From assembly GCA_947461425.1 (NCBI GenBank), contig CANHKZ010000002.1, positions 1 through 59,317 of the forward strand: a stretch of 59,317 nucleotides of DNA, in the 5' to 3' direction. Positions within the stretch are counted from its first letter, which is position 1, and each line of letters begins with the position of its first letter. Under the pieces are notes generated by a model. That model was not told the origin of the DNA, did no database searches, and saw nothing but the letters and a program-made list of their open reading frames with translations. The position numbers and the translations under genes were made by a program. This DNA is from Flavobacteriaceae bacterium (GTDB taxonomy: Bacteria; Bacteroidota; Bacteroidia; Flavobacteriales; Flavobacteriaceae). Of the stretch, positions 7,470 through 15,838 are shown piece by piece.

Positions 7470-8660
7470 TTATTCAGATACTGCTAATTTTATTCTTCTT
7501 AATGCTTCCGTTAATAACTCTTCGCTGGTTGCATAAGAAAAACGGATACAATTTGGATTTCCAAAAGCATCACCAGTAACGGTTGCTACATTGGCTTCGC
7601 CTAATAGGTACATTGAAAAATCATTGGCATCCTTAATAAATGTTCCTTTTAATGTTTTTCCGAAGAAAGAAGATACGTCTGGGAACACATAAAAAGCGCC
7701 TTCCGGAACGTTAATTTTGATTCCAGGAATATCTTGAAGCAATCCTACTACTAAATCTCTGCGGCTTTTGAAAGCGGCAACCATTTCGTTAAGGACGCTT
7801 GGATCAGCATCGACAGCAGTAATTGCAGCGCGTTGTGCAATTGAATTGGCTCCTGAAGTTACTTGGCCTTGTATTTTTGTACAAGCTTTTGCAATAAATT
7901 CTGGTCCACCAATGTAACCAATTCTCCATCCGGTCATTGCGAAAGCTTTTGCTAATCCATTTACTGTAATGGTTTTTTCTAACATTCCAGGGATTGAACC
8001 TATACTGCAGAAAGTGCCAGAGAAATTGATGTGCTCATAGATTTCGTCGGCAACAACATAAACGTGAGGATGTTTTTCTAAAACTTTGGCCAAAGCAGTT
8101 AATTCTTCTCTATTATAAACAGAGCCACTTGGATTGCAAGGGGAACTGAACCACATCATTTTTGTTTTTGGTGTGATGGCTGCTTCTAATTGTTCTGGTG
8201 TGATTTTGAAATCACTATCTATAGTTGTTGGAACTTCAACAGGAATTCCACCTGATAATTTTACTATTTCGAAATAAGAAACCCAATACGGAGCAGGTAA
8301 AATCACTTCGTCTCCATCGTTTAGCATTACTTGAGCAATATTGTATAAGGATTGTTTTGCGCCTGTTGAAACGACGATTTGTGACGGTTTGTAATCTAAT
8401 CCGTTGTCTCTTTTGAATTTTCTGCAAATGGCTTCTTTCAGTTCTCCATAACCTTCGACTGGAGAATAAGTGCTGTAGTTTTCGTCAATAGCTCGTTTTG
8501 CTGCATCTTTAACGAAATCTGGGGTATTGAAATCGGGTTCACCTAAACTTAAACTGATGATATCTTTTCCTTGTGCTTTTAATTCTCTGGCTAAAGCAGC
8601 CATGGCTAAGGTTTGTGAAGTTGCTAAGTTGTTAATTCTGTCTGAAAGTACGTTGCTCAT
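7470..8660 (-). CDS. Class I/II pyridoxal-phosphate aminotransferase, probably aspartate aminotransferase
   Basis: A 396-aa cytosolic fold-type I aminotransferase of the aspartate/prephenate (subgroup Ib) type. SLGEPDFNTP (38-47), STGAKQSLYN (98-107), PCNPSG (174-179), ADEIYEH with Asp205, the PLP Lys238 in NGLAKAFAMTGWRIGY, and the substrate carboxylate Arg in NCIRFSYA are all present. It likely makes aspartate from oxaloacetate and glutamate; prephenate or aromatic substrates cannot be excluded. It is 63 nt downstream of the desaturase and 16 nt upstream of the DUF6370 gene. Confidence 0.88.
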   Translation of the reverse strand: MSNVLSDRINNLATSQTLAMAALARELKAQGKDIISLSLGEPDFNTPDFVKDAAKRAIDENYSTYSPVEGYGELKEAICRKFKRDNGLDYKPSQIVVSTGAKQSLYNIAQVMLNDGDEVILPAPYWVSYFEIVKLSGGIPVEVPTTIDSDFKITPEQLEAAITPKTKMMWFSSPCNPSGSVYNREELTALAKVLEKHPHVYVVADEIYEHINFSGTFCSIGSIPGMLEKTITVNGLAKAFAMTGWRIGYIGGPEFIAKACTKIQGQVTSGANSIAQRAAITAVDADPSVLNEMVAAFKSRRDLVVGLLQDIPGIKINVPEGAFYVFPDVSSFFGKTLKGTFIKDANDFSMYLLGEANVATVTGDAFGNPNCIRFSYATSEELLTEALRRIKLAVSE

Positions 8661-8723
8661 TTTAAATCGTGTTGAATTGTCTAATCCGTAGTTGTCGAAT
8701 TGGGTATAGTTAGTTTTTGTGTT

Positions 8724-9821
8724 TTATGCGCTTAATTCAGGGTTCATTCCTAAATTTTTTAAATGCGTAAAATGCGAATAAATAGCTGCTCTTGTAGTTT
8801 TAAACTCATGATACGGTAGGTTGCATTCTTTAGCAGTTTGTTTTACAAACTCAGCAATTTTATTATAGTGAATATGAGAAATATTAGGAAAAATATGATG
8901 TTCAATTTGGTGATTTAAACCACCTGTATAGTAATTAATTAGCCAGTTTTTTGGAGCAAAATTAGCCGTTGTATATAATTGATGGATTGCCCAAGTATTT
9001 TCAATTTCTCCTTCGTCATTTGGGATTGGATTTGCAGTTTCGTCAACTACATGTGCCAATTGGAATACAACGCTTAAAATCAATCCTGCGGTGTAGTGCA
9101 TTACCAAAAAACCGAGTATAACTTTCCACCAAGTGATTCCTAAAACCATAGGAATTACCAACCAAATAGAAAAATAAATAACTTTAGTAACGATTAAGGT
9201 TGTCCAACGGATGACTGGTTTTTTGAATTCGCCATACGATAAATTGCGTTTCAAATAGCGTTTCATTTGAAGAAAATCGGTTGTGATAGACCAATTGAAA
9301 GTCAATAAACCGTAAAGAAAAACAGAGTAATAATGTTGAAATTTGTGATAACTATACCATTTTGCAGTTTTTGAGAAACGCAAGATTCGACCTGCTTCAA
9401 GGTCTTCGTCATGTCCTAAAATATTGGTATACGTATGATGCAACACATTATGTTGCACTTGCCAGTTATACACATTTCCAGCTAAGATATAAATACTACC
9501 TCCCATAAATTTGTTTACCCAAGATTTATTTGAGTATGCACCATGATTGCCATCGTGCATTACATTCATTCCAACGCCTGCCATTCCAACGCCTATAATT
9601 AGATTCAATAACAAATACGTCCAAAAAGGCATTTCAAGTGCTAATAAAAAAAAGTAAGGCGTTAAGAAAATAGAAAACATTACGATTGTTTTCAAATGCA
9701 ATTTCCAATTTCCTGTTTTATTAAGGTTGTTTTCTTTGAAATAATTATTGACACGAGAATTTAAAATTCTAAAAAATTTTAAATCGTCTTGTTTAGCAAA
9801 AGTGGGTGCGTTTGAATCCAT
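8724..9821 (-). CDS. Membrane fatty-acid (acyl-CoA) desaturase
   Basis: A 365-aa integral membrane di-iron desaturase. The three histidine boxes are HDGNH (89-93), HNVLHH (124-129) and HQIEHH near 310, the last with Gln in place of the first His as in front-end/linoleoyl-CoA-type desaturases. Hydrophobic segments lie at about 45-85, 105-120, 165-185 and 205-250. It adjusts membrane fluidity by introducing a double bond; regiospecificity cannot be read from sequence. A TATCTTTG promoter lies about 20 nt upstream. Confidence 0.9.
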   Translation of the reverse strand: MDSNAPTFAKQDDLKFFRILNSRVNNYFKENNLNKTGNWKLHLKTIVMFSIFLTPYFFLLALEMPFWTYLLLNLIIGVGMAGVGMNVMHDGNHGAYSNKSWVNKFMGGSIYILAGNVYNWQVQHNVLHHTYTNILGHDEDLEAGRILRFSKTAKWYSYHKFQHYYSVFLYGLLTFNWSITTDFLQMKRYLKRNLSYGEFKKPVIRWTTLIVTKVIYFSIWLVIPMVLGITWWKVILGFLVMHYTAGLILSVVFQLAHVVDETANPIPNDEGEIENTWAIHQLYTTANFAPKNWLINYYTGGLNHQIEHHIFPNISHIHYNKIAEFVKQTAKECNLPYHEFKTTRAAIYSHFTHLKNLGMNPELSA

Positions 9822-9840
9822 ACATTACATAATTAAGTAA

Positions 9841-9848
9841 CAAAGATA
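9841..9848 (-). promoter_or_regulatory. -7 promoter element for the desaturase gene
   Basis: TATCTTTG on the minus strand, with a TTG 15 nt further upstream (a shorter spacer than usual). It is 19 nt before the ATG at 9821. Confidence 0.5.
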
Positions 9849-9904
9849 ATTATTATAAATTTTCAATCTGCACATTTGCGCTACAATTTCCAATCTAAAA
9901 ATAT

Positions 9905-9912
9905 TACTTTTG
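9905..9912 (+). promoter_or_regulatory. -7 promoter element for rsmG
   Basis: TACTTTTG, 16 nt before the rsmG ATG at 9929. It is divergent from the desaturase promoter about 60 bp away. Confidence 0.5.
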
Positions 9913-9928
9913 TTAAAAATTTTTAAAA

Positions 9929-10558
9929 ATGGAAGAAATTCTGAATCATTTTCCTAATATAACTGAAGTTCAAAAAAATCAATTTGAACAATTGGATTTT
10001 TTATACCATGATTGGAATGAAAAAATAAACGTTATTTCCCGAAAAGATATTGATGCTTTATACACGAAACATATTTTGCATTCTCTTGGGATCGCAAAAA
10101 TTCAGTCTTTTGTTCCCGGTACTTTTATTTTGGATGTAGGAACCGGCGGTGGGTTTCCAGGTATTCCGTTGGCGATTTTGTTTCCAGAAACAAGGTTCTA
10201 TTTGATTGATGTCATTGCCAAAAAAATAAAAGTTGTTCAGGCTGTTGCGGAGTCTTTGGGCTTGAAAAATGTGAAAGCAGAACAAATTCGTGCCGAAAAT
10301 GTAAAAGGCGATTTCGATTTTATAGTTAGTCGAGCGGTAACTAATATGCCCGATTTTGTTTCTTGGGTAAAAACCAAAATCAAAAAACAACACAAACACG
10401 AATTAAAAAACGGGATATTATATCTTAAAGGTGGTGACTTGACTGAAGAATTAGCAGCTTTTCCAAAAGCGACTTTGTACAATCTAGCTGATTTCTTTGA
10501 AGATGAATTTTTTGAAACTAAGAAAGTAGTGCATTTGCCTTTGAAATTTACGATTTAA
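9929..10558 (+). CDS. rsmG: 16S rRNA (guanine-N7) methyltransferase RsmG
   Basis: A 209-aa SAM-dependent methyltransferase that methylates G527 of 16S rRNA (GidB). LSRKD-like NVISRKDIDALYTKHILHSLGI, the SAM motif LDVGTGGGFPGIPLAI (about 67-82), and SRAVTNMPDFVSWVK are diagnostic. The normal family length is about 205-215. It stands alone between its own promoter and a strong bidirectional terminator. The stop codon lies inside the first of three TACGATT motifs (10549-10576). Confidence 0.95.
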   Translation: MEEILNHFPNITEVQKNQFEQLDFLYHDWNEKINVISRKDIDALYTKHILHSLGIAKIQSFVPGTFILDVGTGGGFPGIPLAILFPETRFYLIDVIAKKIKVVQAVAESLGLKNVKAEQIRAENVKGDFDFIVSRAVTNMPDFVSWVKTKIKKQHKHELKNGILYLKGGDLTEELAAFPKATLYNLADFFEDEFFETKKVVHLPLKFTI

Positions 10559-10576
10559 GATATACGATTTACGATT
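10549..10576 (+). repeat. Three short TACGATT(T) direct repeats
   Basis: TACGATTT occurs at 10549 and 10563 and TACGATT at 10570, over the end of rsmG and the start of the spacer. Short A/T-rich repeat clutter of this kind is common in flavobacterial spacers; no function is claimed. Confidence 0.5.
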
Positions 10577-10593
10577 GTAAATTGTTAAAAATA

Positions 10594-10628
10594 AAACCCA
10601 CAAACTGAATTTCAGTTTGTGGGTTTTT
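10594..10628. terminator. Bidirectional terminator between rsmG and pruA
   Basis: AACCCACAAACTGAA / TTCAGTTTGTGGGTT form a 15-bp perfect stem with almost no loop, with A-run before and T-run after. It serves both converging genes. Confidence 0.9.
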
Positions 10629-10659
10629 TTATATCGTACCTCGTACTTTATAAATTGTC

Positions 10660-12285
10660 TTATCCTAAAAATGGATACCTATAATCTTCTGGAGCAACCA
10701 ATGTTTCTTTAATAGTTCGTGGCGAAGCCCAACGCAATAAATTCAATGCAGATCCTGCTTTGTCATTCGTGCCCGAAGCTCTCGCACCACCAAAAGGTTG
10801 TTGTCCTACCACAGCTCCCGTTGGCTTGTCATTGATATAGAAATTTCCTGCGGCATTTTGAAGCGCTACAGTAGCTTGCTCAATAGCATAACGATCGGTA
10901 CTGAAAACAGCGCCTGTTAAAGCATATTCAGAAGTAGTGTCAACTAATTGTAAAGTTTCTGACCATTTTGCATCTTCATACACATAAATGGTGATCACTG
11001 GACCGAACAATTCGGTTTCCATTGTCGTGTATTTTGGATTGGTCGTTACAATAACCGTTGGTTCAATAAAATACCCTTTTGATTTATCGTAATTTCCTCC
11101 GACGATAATTTCAGCATCTGCATCTTTTTTAGCTTGGTCAATATAACTCGCTAATTTGTCAAATGAACCTTCATGTATTACCGCTGTGATAAAGTTTGAG
11201 AAGTCTTCTGGAGATCCCATTTTCATAGATTTTGTATCGGTAATTATTTGTTCTTTAACTGCTGGCCATAAACTTTTTGGAATATATGCTCTAGAGGCTG
11301 CAGAACATTTTTGTCCTTGGAACTCAAAAGCACCCCGAACAATTCCCGTAGCAACTTGTTTTACCTTTGCCGAAGGATGTGCAATAATAAAATCTTTTCC
11401 TCCTGTTTCCCCGACAATTCTTGGATAGGTTTTGTAATGGTGAATGTTAGTTCCAATTTTAGCCCAAATGTCTTTAAATACATGAGTCGATCCTGTAAAG
11501 TGAACGCCTGCAAAATCGCGACTTGCTAAAACGGTATCGGTTATCATCAAAGCATCTCCAAAAACGACATTGATTACACCATCTGGCAAACCTGCTTCTT
11601 TGAAAATATCAATAATAATTTTGGCAGAGAAAACTTGACTATCACTAGGTTTCCAAACGACAACATTTCCCATCATGGCAGCACTTGCAGGTAAATTAGC
11701 TGCAATAGCTGTGAAATTAAAAGGCGTAATAGCATAGATGAAGCCTTCAAGTGGTCTATATTCTAAACGATTCCAAACAGACGAATCTGATGTAGGTTGG
11801 TCACTATATATTTGGGACATGAATTCTACATTGAAACGCAAAAAGTCAATCAACTCGCAAGATGCGTCAATTTCAGCTTGATGAATTGTTTTAGATTGCG
11901 CTATCATGGTTGCAGCATTGATTTTAGCTCTATAAGGTCCGGCTATCAATTCGGCCGCTTTTAAGAAAATAGCAGCACGTTGTTCCCACGCCATATTTGC
12001 CCATGCTTGTCTTGATTCCAATGCATTTGCGATGGCTTTTTCTATATGCGATTTTTCAGCTAAATGATAGATTCCCACGATATGTTTGTGATCGTGTGGA
12101 GCCGACATCGTTCGGGTATTTCCGGTTCTAATTTCTTCACTTCCAATTGATAATGGTACATCAATAGTCGTATTCCACATGGTTTTGTAAGCGTCAAGCA
12201 CCGCGGTCTTTTCTGCTGAATTAGGTGCGTAAGTTTTAACGGGTTCATTTACCGCTTTGGGTACTTTAAAAAATCCTTTTAACAT
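10660..12285 (-). CDS. pruA: L-glutamate gamma-semialdehyde (1-pyrroline-5-carboxylate) dehydrogenase
   Basis: An aldehyde dehydrogenase of 541 aa that oxidises glutamate semialdehyde to glutamate in proline catabolism. It has the NAD-site ITPFNFTAIAANLPASAAMMGN and VWKPSD, the catalytic Glu in VGETGGKDF, and the nucleophile Cys in FQGQKCSAASRAYIP. The ORF track starts at 12333, but MLKGFFKVPKAVNEPV (ATG 12285) is the family-like start. A TACTTTTG promoter element lies about 95 nt upstream. No PutA-type proline dehydrogenase domain is fused, so it is a stand-alone enzyme as usual in Bacteroidota. Confidence 0.93.
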   Translation of the reverse strand: MLKGFFKVPKAVNEPVKTYAPNSAEKTAVLDAYKTMWNTTIDVPLSIGSEEIRTGNTRTMSAPHDHKHIVGIYHLAEKSHIEKAIANALESRQAWANMAWEQRAAIFLKAAELIAGPYRAKINAATMIAQSKTIHQAEIDASCELIDFLRFNVEFMSQIYSDQPTSDSSVWNRLEYRPLEGFIYAITPFNFTAIAANLPASAAMMGNVVVWKPSDSQVFSAKIIIDIFKEAGLPDGVINVVFGDALMITDTVLASRDFAGVHFTGSTHVFKDIWAKIGTNIHHYKTYPRIVGETGGKDFIIAHPSAKVKQVATGIVRGAFEFQGQKCSAASRAYIPKSLWPAVKEQIITDTKSMKMGSPEDFSNFITAVIHEGSFDKLASYIDQAKKDADAEIIVGGNYDKSKGYFIEPTVIVTTNPKYTTMETELFGPVITIYVYEDAKWSETLQLVDTTSEYALTGAVFSTDRYAIEQATVALQNAAGNFYINDKPTGAVVGQQPFGGARASGTNDKAGSALNLLRWASPRTIKETLVAPEDYRYPFLG

Positions 12286-12379
12286 AGTAATTGTATTAAA
12301 AAATCTATGGATGAAATAGATTTGAATTAGCAAAAATTGATAGAATTATTGTAAAATTTACGAATAATCTAAACGCATA

Positions 12380-12387
12380 CAAAAGTA
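12380..12387 (-). promoter_or_regulatory. -7 promoter element for pruA
   Basis: TACTTTTG on the minus strand, predicting a leader of roughly 90 nt. The leader contains a short ATCTAT/ATAGAT hairpin of unknown meaning. Confidence 0.45.
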
Positions 12388-12456
12388 CAAAGGATAATTT
12401 AAAATAGACAGGAATTAAACGGAATAAATTAAAATTTATTCAAAAGAAAGACTGTA

Positions 12457-12843
12457 TTAATTTAGTGCAAAAGGAGCGCTAAGTCTAAATGAAGGAACAA
12501 TTACTTTGAAATTTTTAGTTGTTGTAAAGTTGATCATGTTAAAATGTCCTTTCATAGCACCATGAGGTGAAGAAAGTAGACAACCCGAACTATAAGTATA
12601 AAATTCTCCTGGTTTTAAAACAGGTTTTTTCCCAATAACTCCCTCGCCATCAACTATTTCTAATTCGTTTAACGAATCAAAAATTTCCCAATGGCGCGAA
12701 ATTAATTGTACCGAGTCTTTACTGTGATTTTCGATTTTTATTTGGTAACTAAAAGCAAAATGGATTCGGTAGTTTTTGAAGTAAGTACCTTCAAAACTAG
12801 TCAAAACGGAAATTTTAATGCCTCTTGTTATTTGAGAAACCAT
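12457..12843 (-). CDS. apaG: ApaG family protein (Co2+/Mg2+ efflux-associated)
   Basis: A 128-aa single-domain protein of the ApaG/DUF525 fibronectin-like fold, including HFAFSYQIKIENHS, LISRHWEIFDS, GVIGKKPVLKPGEFYTYSSG and GAMKGHF. The precise role is unclear; mutants in enterobacteria have cobalt/magnesium phenotypes. The track start at 12867 falls inside the TAATTTTG promoter element (12865-12872), so the start MVSQITRGIKISV at 12843 is chosen. Confidence 0.9.
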   Translation of the reverse strand: MVSQITRGIKISVLTSFEGTYFKNYRIHFAFSYQIKIENHSKDSVQLISRHWEIFDSLNELEIVDGEGVIGKKPVLKPGEFYTYSSGCLLSSPHGAMKGHFNMINFTTTKNFKVIVPSFRLSAPFALN

Positions 12844-12864
12844 AGTTAATTTTAAAATACTCAT

Positions 12865-12872
12865 CAAAATTA
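12865..12872 (-). promoter_or_regulatory. -7 promoter element for apaG
   Basis: TAATTTTG on the minus strand, 21 nt before ATG 12843. Because it overlaps the upstream candidate start at 12867, it decides the start codon. Confidence 0.5.
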
Positions 12873-12915
12873 CAAAAAAATGAATTCTATTTTACATTTA
12901 ACAATAAAATGTTTA

Positions 12916-14169
12916 TTAATTGATAATGTTCAAAGAGGATGCAGTTCCTTTTCCAATTACTCTAACGTATCGATCAGTATTCTCTTTGTAATAAACTAAA
13001 ACGGTGTATTCATTTTCAGTTTGAAAAAAATTTCCGTCAATAGCTTTTTCTGAATCAATTGTGCCATTGGGTTGAACGGCAACATATTCATAATTGGTAA
13101 ATCCTTGTTTGATTAAAATAGCTTTTTCATAAACTCCCTTTTCAGAATTGAAGTCCATTTTGTTTTCGGGTGTAAAAGCATAGTTGTTAAATAATCCAGT
13201 TACATAAACTGATCCGTCTGAGCTTCTATGATTAGGTGCTGAAAGACTAAAATAAATCCAAGAGTAATCTGCTTCAATTTCACTATTTTCAGAGAATAAT
13301 CTTCGAACTACAAAGTTTCCATTTGTATCTTGCCAATTGTAATAAGTTGAACTTCCGCGCGCTTCATTGGTAAATAAATAGGAAGTGTAAATTTCTTTTT
13401 GACTATCAACTCGAGCAATTGCATTACTGGCTACTCTGATTTCTTTATTGTCAAAATATAAATATTCATTACCAGCCCAAAATTGTGTTTGCGTATCATA
13501 TTTATAGATTAAATCATTTCCAATTGTAAATTGAGGTTTAACATTAGTAATAGCAGTTTGAAATTTACCATTTTGAAGCACTAGTGTTTTTACATTTTTT
13601 AATGCATTTTGGAAATTAATTTCTTTTGATTTTATAGTAAATTCCAAATTGTGTTTGGAATCTAAATGGTCTATTGTTCGTGCTCTTTTTACTTGAATAA
13701 GTACGGTAGCCAAATCCTCATACACTATGAATTTTCTGGAGAAAACAACTTCCTTTTCTTCATTCATTATTTTCAATATATAATTACCACTGATTTTTAT
13801 TTTTGTATTCACATTTGGCAAGTCTAATTTGAAATGGGTGTAAAGTTGTAAGCAATTAAATGAATTGGATGTGTTTAAAATTCGTTGATTATCAAATCCC
13901 ATCAAGTATTCATTTTTTTGTAAATTGGAAGGAATCCAGTCATAATCACAATGAACAACTTCATAAAAATAGGAAGTATCATTTCCGAAAAGATCATCAA
14001 ATTGTAGTTGAAATTCATTGCCTAATTGAAATATGGGTACAAGGTTTTGATTATTCTGTACAAAAGAAACAGTCTTAATATTGTAGGGAGGCGTAATTTC
14101 TTTTTCTACTTGGGCTTTAGCCAAACTAAAAGCTAAAAGAAGTATAATTTTTAACAAATGACGTTGCAT
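12916..14169 (-). CDS. Type IX secretion system plug protein (DUF5103)
   Basis: A 417-aa protein with a signal peptide (MQRHLLKIILLLAFSLAKAQ). It matches the DUF5103 family, whose F. johnsoniae member binds the periplasmic side of the SprA translocon and plugs the channel. N-terminal beta domain: IKTVSFVQNNQNLVPIFQLG, followed by YYEVVHCDYDW-type (FYEVVHCDYDWIPSNL) and VLIQVKRARTIDHLDS segments; the C-terminal part has SDGSVYVTGLFNNYAF. Location should be periplasm/outer membrane. It follows the methyltransferase gene by about 48 nt. It fits with gldB/gldC elsewhere in the window. Confidence 0.85.
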   Translation of the reverse strand: MQRHLLKIILLLAFSLAKAQVEKEITPPYNIKTVSFVQNNQNLVPIFQLGNEFQLQFDDLFGNDTSYFYEVVHCDYDWIPSNLQKNEYLMGFDNQRILNTSNSFNCLQLYTHFKLDLPNVNTKIKISGNYILKIMNEEKEVVFSRKFIVYEDLATVLIQVKRARTIDHLDSKHNLEFTIKSKEINFQNALKNVKTLVLQNGKFQTAITNVKPQFTIGNDLIYKYDTQTQFWAGNEYLYFDNKEIRVASNAIARVDSQKEIYTSYLFTNEARGSSTYYNWQDTNGNFVVRRLFSENSEIEADYSWIYFSLSAPNHRSSDGSVYVTGLFNNYAFTPENKMDFNSEKGVYEKAILIKQGFTNYEYVAVQPNGTIDSEKAIDGNFFQTENEYTVLVYYKENTDRYVRVIGKGTASSLNIIN

Positions 14170-14217
14170 AATTGATTGATTTACGAATTATAAATATAAG
14201 CAATTAGTGGCTTTTGA

Positions 14218-14988
14218 TTATTTTAAACAAACTGGGATAATTTCGCCAGAAGCCAAACAAAATTTTGTTACTAATTCAGGACTTATTTTTTTGGTGTAAT
14301 CTTCTTCAATTACAGTAAATCCTATACTTCGTAATTTATCAAAATAATCACGTCCATACACTCTGACGTGATCGTATTGTCCGAAAATTTCAGCACGTTC
14401 TTTTTCGTCAGTTATAGAATCATCAGAATAAGTAGCGGCTCTGTTCAAGTCCTGTGGAATTTGAAGAACGGCCATTCCTCCGGGTTTTAAAACGCGATAT
14501 AATTCTTGCATAGCTTTAGTATCATCTGGAATGTGTTCCAAGACGTGGTTGCAAAGGATCATGTCATATTGATTGTCTTTAAAAGGCAAGTTGCAAATAT
14601 CCGCTTTTACATCAGCTAAAGGTGAAAATAAATCGGTAGTTGTGTATTGAATATTTTTTTGCTTTTTAAAACGCTTATAAAATTCTTGTTCTGGGGCAAA
14701 ATGCAACACGTTTTTTTTCTCTTTTGCAGTAAAAAAATCCGTTTCATTTTGTAAATACAACCATAATAAACGATGTCTTTCTAATGAAAGTGTACTTGGA
14801 GAAAGCACGTTGTTTCTTTGGGTACCATAGCCATAGGGTAAAAACATTCGGAAACTTTTCCCATCAATAGGATCAGTAAATGTATTTCCTTTTAATAAAA
14901 AAGCTAAAATAGGTTGTGCCACAATACTTAGCCGAATTAAGATAGGGCGAGGTATGGTATTAAGAATGAATTTGAATAGTTTTTTCAT
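14218..14988 (-). CDS. Class I SAM-dependent methyltransferase
   Basis: A 256-aa protein with a Rossmann methyltransferase core: VLHFAPEQEF (motif I, with Pro replacing a glycine), YTTTDLFSPLADVKADICNLPFKDNQYDMILCNHVLEHIPDD and LYRVLKPGGMAVLQIP. The N-terminal 35 residues are hydrophobic/amphipathic (PILIRLSIVAQPILAFLL), suggesting membrane association. The substrate is unknown. It overlaps the stop of map by one base (TAATG), so the two are translationally coupled. Confidence 0.8.
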   Translation of the reverse strand: MKKLFKFILNTIPRPILIRLSIVAQPILAFLLKGNTFTDPIDGKSFRMFLPYGYGTQRNNVLSPSTLSLERHRLLWLYLQNETDFFTAKEKKNVLHFAPEQEFYKRFKKQKNIQYTTTDLFSPLADVKADICNLPFKDNQYDMILCNHVLEHIPDDTKAMQELYRVLKPGGMAVLQIPQDLNRAATYSDDSITDEKERAEIFGQYDHVRVYGRDYFDKLRSIGFTVIEEDYTKKISPELVTKFCLASGEIIPVCLK

Positions 14989-15806
14989 TATATATTTAAT
15001 GGATTTTGTCTAAACTCATCTTCCTCATTACTCACAATACCCATAGCATCATAGATGTATTTGAAAGTCGAAAGCAATTCGGGTTTTCCGTCTACAAGTG
15101 CAACATCGTGTTCAAAATGCGCTGAAGGCTTATTATCAGCCGTGGTAATTGTCCAACCGTCTTTGTGTTGTTTGATATTCTTGGTGCCGAGATTAATCAT
15201 CGGTTCAATAGCCACTACCATTCCTTCTACAAATAATTTTCCACGGCCTTTTTTACCATAGTTGGGCATTTCAGGTTCTTCATGCATTTTTTCACCTAAT
15301 CCATGACCCACTAATTCACGAACCACTCCATAGCCATGCGCTTCAGTATATTTTTGAATTGCATTTCCCACATCTTCCACGCGATTCCCTGCTTTAAATT
15401 CGCGAATTCCTACATAAAGGGATTCTTTAGTAATTTGAAGTAATTTTTTGGTTTCAGGAGCTACTTCGCCTATTTCAAATGTGTAGGCGTGATCGCCGTG
15501 AAAACCATTTTTAAAAGCACCACAATCTACCGAAATAATATCGCCACTTTGCAATGGGGTATTGTTTGGAATACCATGAACAACTTGAGTGTTTGGACTC
15601 ATGCAAAGTGAGTTAGGGAATCCATATAATCCTAAAAAACTGGGTAAAGCTCCATGATCTCTGATAAATTCTTCAGCTAGTTTGTCTAGATATAAAGTGG
15701 TTACCCCTTCTTTGATTTCAGAGGCAATCATTCCTAAGGTTTTAGATACAATTAAGGCACTTTCCCGCATTAATTCTATTTGTTCCTTTGATTTAACTAT
15801 AATCAT
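14988..15806 (-). CDS. map: Type I methionine aminopeptidase
   Basis: A 272-aa cytosolic metallopeptidase removing N-terminal Met from new proteins. Ligands are visible: His in VVHGIPN, Asp in ISVDCGAFKNGFHGDHAYTF (two Asp), His in LVGHGLGEKMHEEP, Glu in AIEPMI and Glu in HFEHDVAL. The C-terminus runs about 15 residues past the usual end (DEFRQNPLNI). It has a TACTTTTG promoter inside the palindrome GTTACAAAAGTAAC just upstream, and overlaps the methyltransferase start by one base. Confidence 0.95.
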   Translation of the reverse strand: MIIVKSKEQIELMRESALIVSKTLGMIASEIKEGVTTLYLDKLAEEFIRDHGALPSFLGLYGFPNSLCMSPNTQVVHGIPNNTPLQSGDIISVDCGAFKNGFHGDHAYTFEIGEVAPETKKLLQITKESLYVGIREFKAGNRVEDVGNAIQKYTEAHGYGVVRELVGHGLGEKMHEEPEMPNYGKKGRGKLFVEGMVVAIEPMINLGTKNIKQHKDGWTITTADNKPSAHFEHDVALVDGKPELLSTFKYIYDAMGIVSNEEDEFRQNPLNI

Positions 15807-15824
15807 ATCATAAAAATAAGGTTA

Positions 15825-15832
15825 CAAAAGTA
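15825..15832 (-). promoter_or_regulatory. -7 promoter element for map
   Basis: TACTTTTG on the minus strand, about 18 nt before the map ATG and directly after the TolC-gene stop. It lies inside the inverted repeat GTTAC-AAAA-GTAAC. It implies map need not depend on the upstream efflux operon. Confidence 0.5.
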
Positions 15833-15838
15833 ACACTA

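Noticed and set aside
10058-10482. Two minus-strand ORFs of 113 and 81 aa inside rsmG
   Set aside because: Both are antisense to a complete, well-conserved rsmG and have no coding features of their own.
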